Assembly: GCF_003818135.1 (NCBI RefSeq)
Contig: NZ_RPOH01000087.1
Location: 1-50,717 of the forward strand
From: Buttiauxella warmboldiae
Lineage (GTDB): Bacteria; Pseudomonadota; Gammaproteobacteria; Enterobacterales; Enterobacteriaceae
Direction: 5' to 3'
DNA length: 50,717 bases
Positions 46,729 through 50,717 of the stretch are shown here, in pieces. The stretch's first letter is position 1; each line of letters opens with the position of its first letter. Under the pieces are notes generated by a model, which saw only the letters and a program-made list of their open reading frames with translations, did not search any database and was not told the origin of the DNA. The translations under genes were made by a program, and so were the position numbers.

Positions 46729-48198
46729 GTGGTTTCACTTCCCCCAGGGTCAATCTTGAATTTACATGCTGCACTACGCCAGCGCGTGGCAAAAACACGC
46801 TGGTATGCCAAACGAAAAAGCTATCGAGTGCTGTTCTGGCGCGAGATTACACCCCTTGCGGTGCCTATTTTCCTCGAAAATACCTGCGTTCTGCTGATGG
46901 GGGTCTTGAGTACCTTCCTGGTGAGCTGGCTGGGAAAAGAGGCGATGGCGGGGGTCGGCCTTGCTGACAGCTTTAACATGGTCATTATGGCATTTTTTGC
47001 TGCCGTCGATCTCGGTACCACAGTGGTGGTGGCGTTCAGTTTAGGCAAGCGTGATCCAAAGCGTGCTCGTGATGCCGCGCGCCAGTCGCTGATATTAATG
47101 ACTATCATCGCCATTGGCCTTGCGGCGGGCATCCACCTTGCGGGCGAACATGTGGTAGATGTTATTGCCGGAGCGGCAACGCCGGAAGTGAAAGCGCTGG
47201 CGCTTTCCTACCTGCAAACCACGGTGTGGAGCTACCCGGCGGCGGCCATCGCGCTTATCAGCAGCGGCGCATTGCGCGGGGCAGGAAACACCAAAATTCC
47301 GTTACTGATTAATGGCGGAATGAATATTCTCAATATTATTATCAGCAGCATCCTGATTTACGGCGCGCTGGGGTGGAACGGTCTGGGCTTCTTCGGGGCC
47401 GGTCTGGGGCTGACAATCTCGCGCTACATCGGCGCGCTCGCTTTTATTTATGTGTTAGTGGCGGGGATTGCCCCTTCGTTGCGCATCTCGCTAAAAAGCT
47501 ATTTCAGGCCGCTCAAAGTAGGCATTTTGTGGGAAGTGCTGGGAATTGGTATTCCGGCCAGCATTGAATCGGTGCTGTTTAACGCAGGTAAGCTGCTGAC
47601 GCAGATGTTTGTTGCCGGGATGGGAACAAACGTCATTGCCGGTAACTTTATTGCCTTCTCGATTGCGGCATTGATTAACCTGCCGGGCAACGCGCTGGGG
47701 TCGGCTTCTACGATTATTGTCGGTAAGCGCTTAGGTAAGGGGCAGATCGGTCAGGCCGAACGGCAGCTGCGCCATGTGTTCTGGCTCGCCACGCTTGGGC
47801 TGACAATTATCGCCTGGGGTTCGGCGCCCTTCGCAGGCCTGATGGCTTCGTTCTACACCCATGAAGATGATGTAAAAGAAGTCGTTAAGATCCTAATCTG
47901 GCTGAATGCGGCATTTATGCCAATCTGGGCGGCCTCGTGGGTGCTGCCTGCCGGGCTGAAAGGCGCGCGGGATGCCCGCTTTGCGATGTGGGTTTCGATG
48001 GCAAGCATGTGGGGCTGCCGCGTGGTCGCGGGTTACACTCTTGGGGTGATACTGGGTATGGGAGTGGTTGGCGTCTGGCTGGGGATGTTCTTCGACTGGA
48101 CGGTGCGCGGCGTGCTGTTCTACTGGCGAATGGTCAGCGGCCGCTGGCTTAAAAAATATCCGCGCCCTGAAAAACAGCCCGTTTTACCGCCGGAATAG
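46729..48198 (+). CDS. yeeO: MATE-family efflux protein YeeO
   Basis: The 489-aa membrane protein matches E. coli YeeO over NLHAALRQRVAKTRWYAKRK and ITPLAVPIFLENTCVLLMGV, with 12 hydrophobic segments of the MATE fold. E. coli YeeO exports FMN/FAD and dipeptides. The start is uncertain: GTG at 46729 gives the longest frame, while TTG at 46756 has a better-placed CAGGGT ribosome site and gives 480 aa. Neighbour tRNA-Asn is conserved. Confidence 0.9.
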   Translation: MVSLPPGSILNLHAALRQRVAKTRWYAKRKSYRVLFWREITPLAVPIFLENTCVLLMGVLSTFLVSWLGKEAMAGVGLADSFNMVIMAFFAAVDLGTTVVVAFSLGKRDPKRARDAARQSLILMTIIAIGLAAGIHLAGEHVVDVIAGAATPEVKALALSYLQTTVWSYPAAAIALISSGALRGAGNTKIPLLINGGMNILNIIISSILIYGALGWNGLGFFGAGLGLTISRYIGALAFIYVLVAGIAPSLRISLKSYFRPLKVGILWEVLGIGIPASIESVLFNAGKLLTQMFVAGMGTNVIAGNFIAFSIAALINLPGNALGSASTIIVGKRLGKGQIGQAERQLRHVFWLATLGLTIIAWGSAPFAGLMASFYTHEDDVKEVVKILIWLNAAFMPIWAASWVLPAGLKGARDARFAMWVSMASMWGCRVVAGYTLGVILGMGVVGVWLGMFFDWTVRGVLFYWRMVSGRWLKKYPRPEKQPVLPPE

Positions 48199-48207
48199 TC
48201 CTCTTAA

Positions 48208-48233
48208 GTCGGATTAGCGCAAGCGAATCCGAC
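48208..48233 (+). terminator. REP-like hairpin after yeeO
   Basis: GTCGGATT...AATCCGAC, 8-bp stem with an AGCGCAAGCG loop. Same design as 26176-26202. No U-tract, so possibly a REP-type element rather than a terminator. Confidence 0.55.
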
Positions 48234-48499
48234 ATTCCCACCACATTCTGTACGCCAGCATACGGCGACCACCTGATACACAGGCTGGCGTTTTGGGAAG
48301 TTTTAGGCGTTTTTTATTCTAATTTGTAGCCGGTTCATTACCGCATTGTATGGCTTTTCGCCAATTTCTTGATATCTATCACTCTACAATGTCGCGTTTT
48401 TACTAGTAACGTAAAGTTAGTAGCTGTTAATTATTCTAAAATGTTATTAATTGCGCCGAGCAATGACTTTTATGAATGTAACAGGAAGACGAGGTAGTA
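48234..48499. promoter_or_regulatory. abgT upstream region
   Basis: An AT-rich intergenic region, no ORF. A ribosome site (AGGAAGACGAGG) ends about 8 nt before the start of the transporter gene. Promoter motifs not assigned. Confidence 0.35.
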
Positions 48500-50053
48500 A
48501 TGAGCACAACGACAAGGAACACGGAAGGTCGTCTAATGACAGGGTTTCTCAACGCCGTTGAGAAAGCAGGAAATAAATTACCCGAACCCGCGTTAATCTT
48601 TTTCTATTTTTTACTGGTAGTGATGGCGATGTCGGCGGTGCTTTCCACCGTTGATTTTGACGTCGTCAACCCGGTGACGAATGAAGCCGTTAAAATCAAC
48701 AACCTGCTTTCAGCGCAGGCCTTAACCGTCACGATTTCCTCCATGGTCACCACCTTCACCGGTTTTGCCCCGCTGGGTATTGTGCTGGTGGCAATGCTGG
48801 GCGTGGGCGTGGCGGAAAGCTCAGGCTTTATTAATACCGGCCTGAAAAAAATGCTGCGTGTGACGCCGAAGAAGCTGCTGACGCCGATGATTATTTTCGT
48901 CGCCATGTTCAGCCACGTGGCGGCAGATGCGGGCTACGTGCTGGTGATCCCACTGGGTGCCATTATCTTTATGTCCGCCGGACGCCACCCGTTGGCAGGT
49001 ATTGCGGCGGCATTTGCCGGTGTCTCTGGCGGCTTTGCGGCCAATATGGTGCCAACCGGTAATGATGCGTTACTGCAAGGTTTCACCCAGACTGCCGCGC
49101 AGCTTCTGGATAACACTTACACCGTTAACACCTTATGTAACCTGTTCTTCGGTATCGGCTCGACCATCATGATTACCCTGGTGGGCTGGTGGGTCACCGA
49201 ACGTATTGTTGAACCGCGCGTTTCTAAACTGGAAATTGACGGTGATTTTCAGCATAACGAAGATATGAGCAGCTACAGCCCTCAGGAAAGCCGCGGCTTT
49301 AAAGCCGCAGGTCTGGTGATGATTCTGGGGCTGGCAGGTCTGGCCGCACTGGCATGGCCGGAAACTTCACTGCTGCGCAGCCCAACGGATGGCTCGCTCA
49401 CCAGCTACGGCGCACCGATTATGAAATCTATCGTGCCGTTGATTTTCCTGATCTTCATCATTCCTGGCATCGTCTACGGTTTTGTTGCCGGGACCTTTAC
49501 CAGCGGTAAAGATGTGATCAATGCGATGAATGAATCCATGAGTAAAATGGGTTCGTACATGGTGATGGCATTCTTCTGCGCGATGTTTATCAAAGCGTTT
49601 GGCGATTCCAATATTGGTACGCTGATTGCGCTGGCGGGTGCGGATGTGCTGAAAACCATGGCGCTGCCGGGTGAAGCCACCATCATTGGTATGATTCTGC
49701 TGACGGCGGTAGTGAACATTCTGATTGGTTCTGCTTCTGCGAAATGGGCGTTGCTGTCGCCAATCATGGTACCAATGTTGATGGCGGTGGGCATTTCCCC
49801 GGAGCTGACCCAGGCGGCGTTCCGTATCGGTGACTCAACCACCAACATTATTACTCCGCTGATGGTCTTCTTCCCTCTGGTGGTGGTCTATTGCCAGCGC
49901 TATGTGAAATCCACCGGTGTGGGTACCCTGGTATCCATGATGATGCCTTACTCGGTGATCTTCTTTATCTGCTGGAGCATCTTCCTGCTGGTGTGGTGGG
50001 CGCTGGGGCTGCCGCTGGGCGTTAACGCACCGTACACCTATCCAATTTCATAA
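48500..50053 (+). CDS. abgT: AbgT-family transporter (p-aminobenzoyl-glutamate type)
   Basis: The 517-aa membrane protein matches AbgT (508 aa in E. coli) with conserved GFAPLGIVLVAMLGVGVAES and GSASAKWALLSPIMVPMLMA segments. Members import p-aminobenzoyl-glutamate or export sulfonamides. The abgAB hydrolase genes that accompany abgT in E. coli are not adjacent, so substrate is inferred only. Confidence 0.88.
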   Translation: MSTTTRNTEGRLMTGFLNAVEKAGNKLPEPALIFFYFLLVVMAMSAVLSTVDFDVVNPVTNEAVKINNLLSAQALTVTISSMVTTFTGFAPLGIVLVAMLGVGVAESSGFINTGLKKMLRVTPKKLLTPMIIFVAMFSHVAADAGYVLVIPLGAIIFMSAGRHPLAGIAAAFAGVSGGFAANMVPTGNDALLQGFTQTAAQLLDNTYTVNTLCNLFFGIGSTIMITLVGWWVTERIVEPRVSKLEIDGDFQHNEDMSSYSPQESRGFKAAGLVMILGLAGLAALAWPETSLLRSPTDGSLTSYGAPIMKSIVPLIFLIFIIPGIVYGFVAGTFTSGKDVINAMNESMSKMGSYMVMAFFCAMFIKAFGDSNIGTLIALAGADVLKTMALPGEATIIGMILLTAVVNILIGSASAKWALLSPIMVPMLMAVGISPELTQAAFRIGDSTTNIITPLMVFFPLVVVYCQRYVKSTGVGTLVSMMMPYSVIFFICWSIFLLVWWALGLPLGVNAPYTYPIS

Positions 50054-50065
50054 CCGTTTTATTGT

Positions 50066-50087
50066 GTCGGCCGCTGGTGTGGCCGAC
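50066..50087 (+). terminator. Hairpin after abgT, abutting the insertion sequence
   Basis: A 7-bp perfect stem (GTCGGCC / GGCCGAC) with an 8-nt loop. No T-run follows; insertion-sequence DNA begins soon after. Confidence 0.5.
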
Positions 50088-50112
50088 GCTTACCCAGTGT
50101 GCCTTATATCCC

Positions 50113-50134
50113 CGTCCTTCAGGGCGAAGGCACG
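50113..50134. repeat. Left-end hairpin of the IS200/IS605 element
   Basis: CGT-CCTTC-AGGGC-GAAGG-C-ACG folds as a short imperfect hairpin with one bulged C, the type of subterminal structure recognised by TnpA. Confidence 0.65.
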
Positions 50135-50143
50135 GTTTTCTAC

Positions 50144-50560
50144 CTAACCTGGTGTTTGCTGTTGCTCAATGTATTGCCGGATGATGGATATTGGCGCACC
50201 GCCGCAACTACTGGCAAAGTAGCCCGGAGTCCACAGAACGCCTTTGTAGTAATACCGTGTGGTAATGTCTGGGCGATCACGACGAAGCAATCGACTGGAC
50301 ACCCCTTTAAGACTGTTAACCAAACTGGATACCGCTAATTCTGGTGGGTAGTTAACCAACAAATGAATGTGATCACCTTCTCCATCCATCTCAACCAGTT
50401 CAACATCAAAATCAGCGCATACACTGGCAAAGTAACTGCGTAACTTCTCGATAGCATCCTGATCAAATACTCGGCGTCGATACTTGGCAACAAATACCAG
50501 GTGAACATGCATCAGGAATGTGCAATGTCTTCCTCGACGAATATCAATTTCTTTTGTCAT
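50144..50560 (-). CDS. tnpA: IS200/IS605 Y1 transposase TnpA
   Basis: The 138-aa HUH transposase has the metal-binding HIH in GEGDHIHLLVNYPP and the catalytic Tyr in IRQYIEQQQ. It moves single-stranded element DNA. It appears complete; the family is usually 130-155 aa. It is divergent from tnpB with 23 nt between start codons. Confidence 0.95.
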   Translation of the reverse strand: MTKEIDIRRGRHCTFLMHVHLVFVAKYRRRVFDQDAIEKLRSYFASVCADFDVELVEMDGEGDHIHLLVNYPPELAVSSLVNSLKGVSSRLLRRDRPDITTRYYYKGVLWTPGYFASSCGGAPISIIRQYIEQQQTPG

Positions 50561-50583
50561 AGGCCAAAAATATCATCTTCCAT

Positions 50584-50717
50584 ATGAAACGATTACAAGC
50601 CTTTAAATTCCAGCTAAGACCTAATGGCCAGCAAGAGCGCGATATGCGGCGCTTCGCTGGGGCTTGTCGCTTTGTTTTTAATCGCTCACTTGCGTTTCAG
50701 AATGAAAATCATGAGGC
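50584..50717 (+). CDS. tnpB: TnpB, RNA-guided nuclease of IS605-type element (5' part)
   Basis: The first 44 codons (MKRLQAFKFQLRPNGQQERD...RRFAGACRFVFNRSLAFQ) match the N-terminal helix-turn-helix region of OrfB/TnpB proteins. TnpB proteins are omega-RNA-guided DNA nucleases ancestral to Cas12. The gene is cut by the window edge, so the RuvC residues and the omega-RNA cannot be assessed. Confidence 0.85.
   Translation, partial: MKRLQAFKFQLRPNGQQERDMRRFAGACRFVFNRSLAFQNENHE

Larger units (their letters stand above)
50100..50717. mobile_element. IS200/IS605-type element (truncated by window end)
   Basis: A Y1 transposase (tnpA) and a divergent tnpB are arranged as in IS605-group elements. A subterminal hairpin (50113-50134) lies at the left end. 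Such elements insert without target duplication, next to a short target. The right end is outside the window. Confidence 0.88.

Noticed and set aside
1..50717. CRISPR arrays, rRNA genes or intact prophage
   Set aside because: No regularly spaced repeats, rRNA-like sequence or phage structural genes were seen; only integrase stubs and IS remnants.

Overview
The window is a chromosomal segment of a motile enterobacterium. Protein sequences and gene order are close to Escherichia/Salmonella/Enterobacter (rcsA-fliR...fliE, yedD-amyA-fliTSD/fliC-fliAZ-tcyJ-dcyD-tcyLN-sdiA-yecF-uvrY-uvrC-pgsA, amn-tRNA-Asn-yeeO). I cannot fix the genus from sequence alone; an Enterobacter/Lelliottia/Leclercia/Citrobacter-type genome fits.

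Layout. (1) 1-11.6 kb, minus strand: rcsA, then fliRQPONML and fliKJIHGF, which encode the flagellar export gate, C-ring, export ATPase, hook-length control and MS ring. fliE diverges at 11.8 kb. (2) 12.1-18.1 kb: an accessory insertion between fliE and yedD. It holds an IS256-family remnant, an internally deleted mdtM-like pseudogene, a GntR-SIS deglycase-PfkB kinase-Dcu transporter cluster resembling the Salmonella fra (fructose-asparagine) locus but without the asparaginase fraE, and an IS3-family remnant. Near-identical 20-bp copies of the fliE 3' end lie at both edges. (3) 18.1-33.4 kb: core genes yedD, amyA, fliTSD, fliC, fliAZ, the cystine/D-cysteine genes tcyJ-dcyD-tcyLN, sdiA, yecF, uvrY-uvrC and pgsA.

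(4) 33.4-34.8 kb: a tiny tRNA-Asn island remnant. It has an att-like 3'-end copy, a higBA-type toxin-antitoxin pair and a P4-type integrase N-terminal stub next to tRNA-Asn. (5) 35-38.2 kb: an M24 aminopeptidase P and amn. (6) 38.4-46.2 kb: a second tRNA-Asn island bounded by a 16-bp copy of the tRNA 3' end and by an intact tRNA-Asn with an integrase pseudogene beside it. Cargo is an aldehyde dehydrogenase, a thiamine-diphosphate (acetolactate-synthase-like) enzyme, a cupin, gene stubs and a periplasmic catalase-peroxidase (KatP type). (7) 46.7-50.7 kb: yeeO-like MATE exporter, an AbgT-family transporter and the start of an IS200/IS605-type element with divergent tnpA and tnpB; tnpB runs off the window.

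The core part joins motility to its regulators: the FlhDC and sigma-28 flagellar hierarchy, FliZ, RcsA (Rcs repression of motility) and UvrY (BarA/Csr). The accessory parts sit in two places: after fliE, and at two tRNA-Asn genes used as integration sites.
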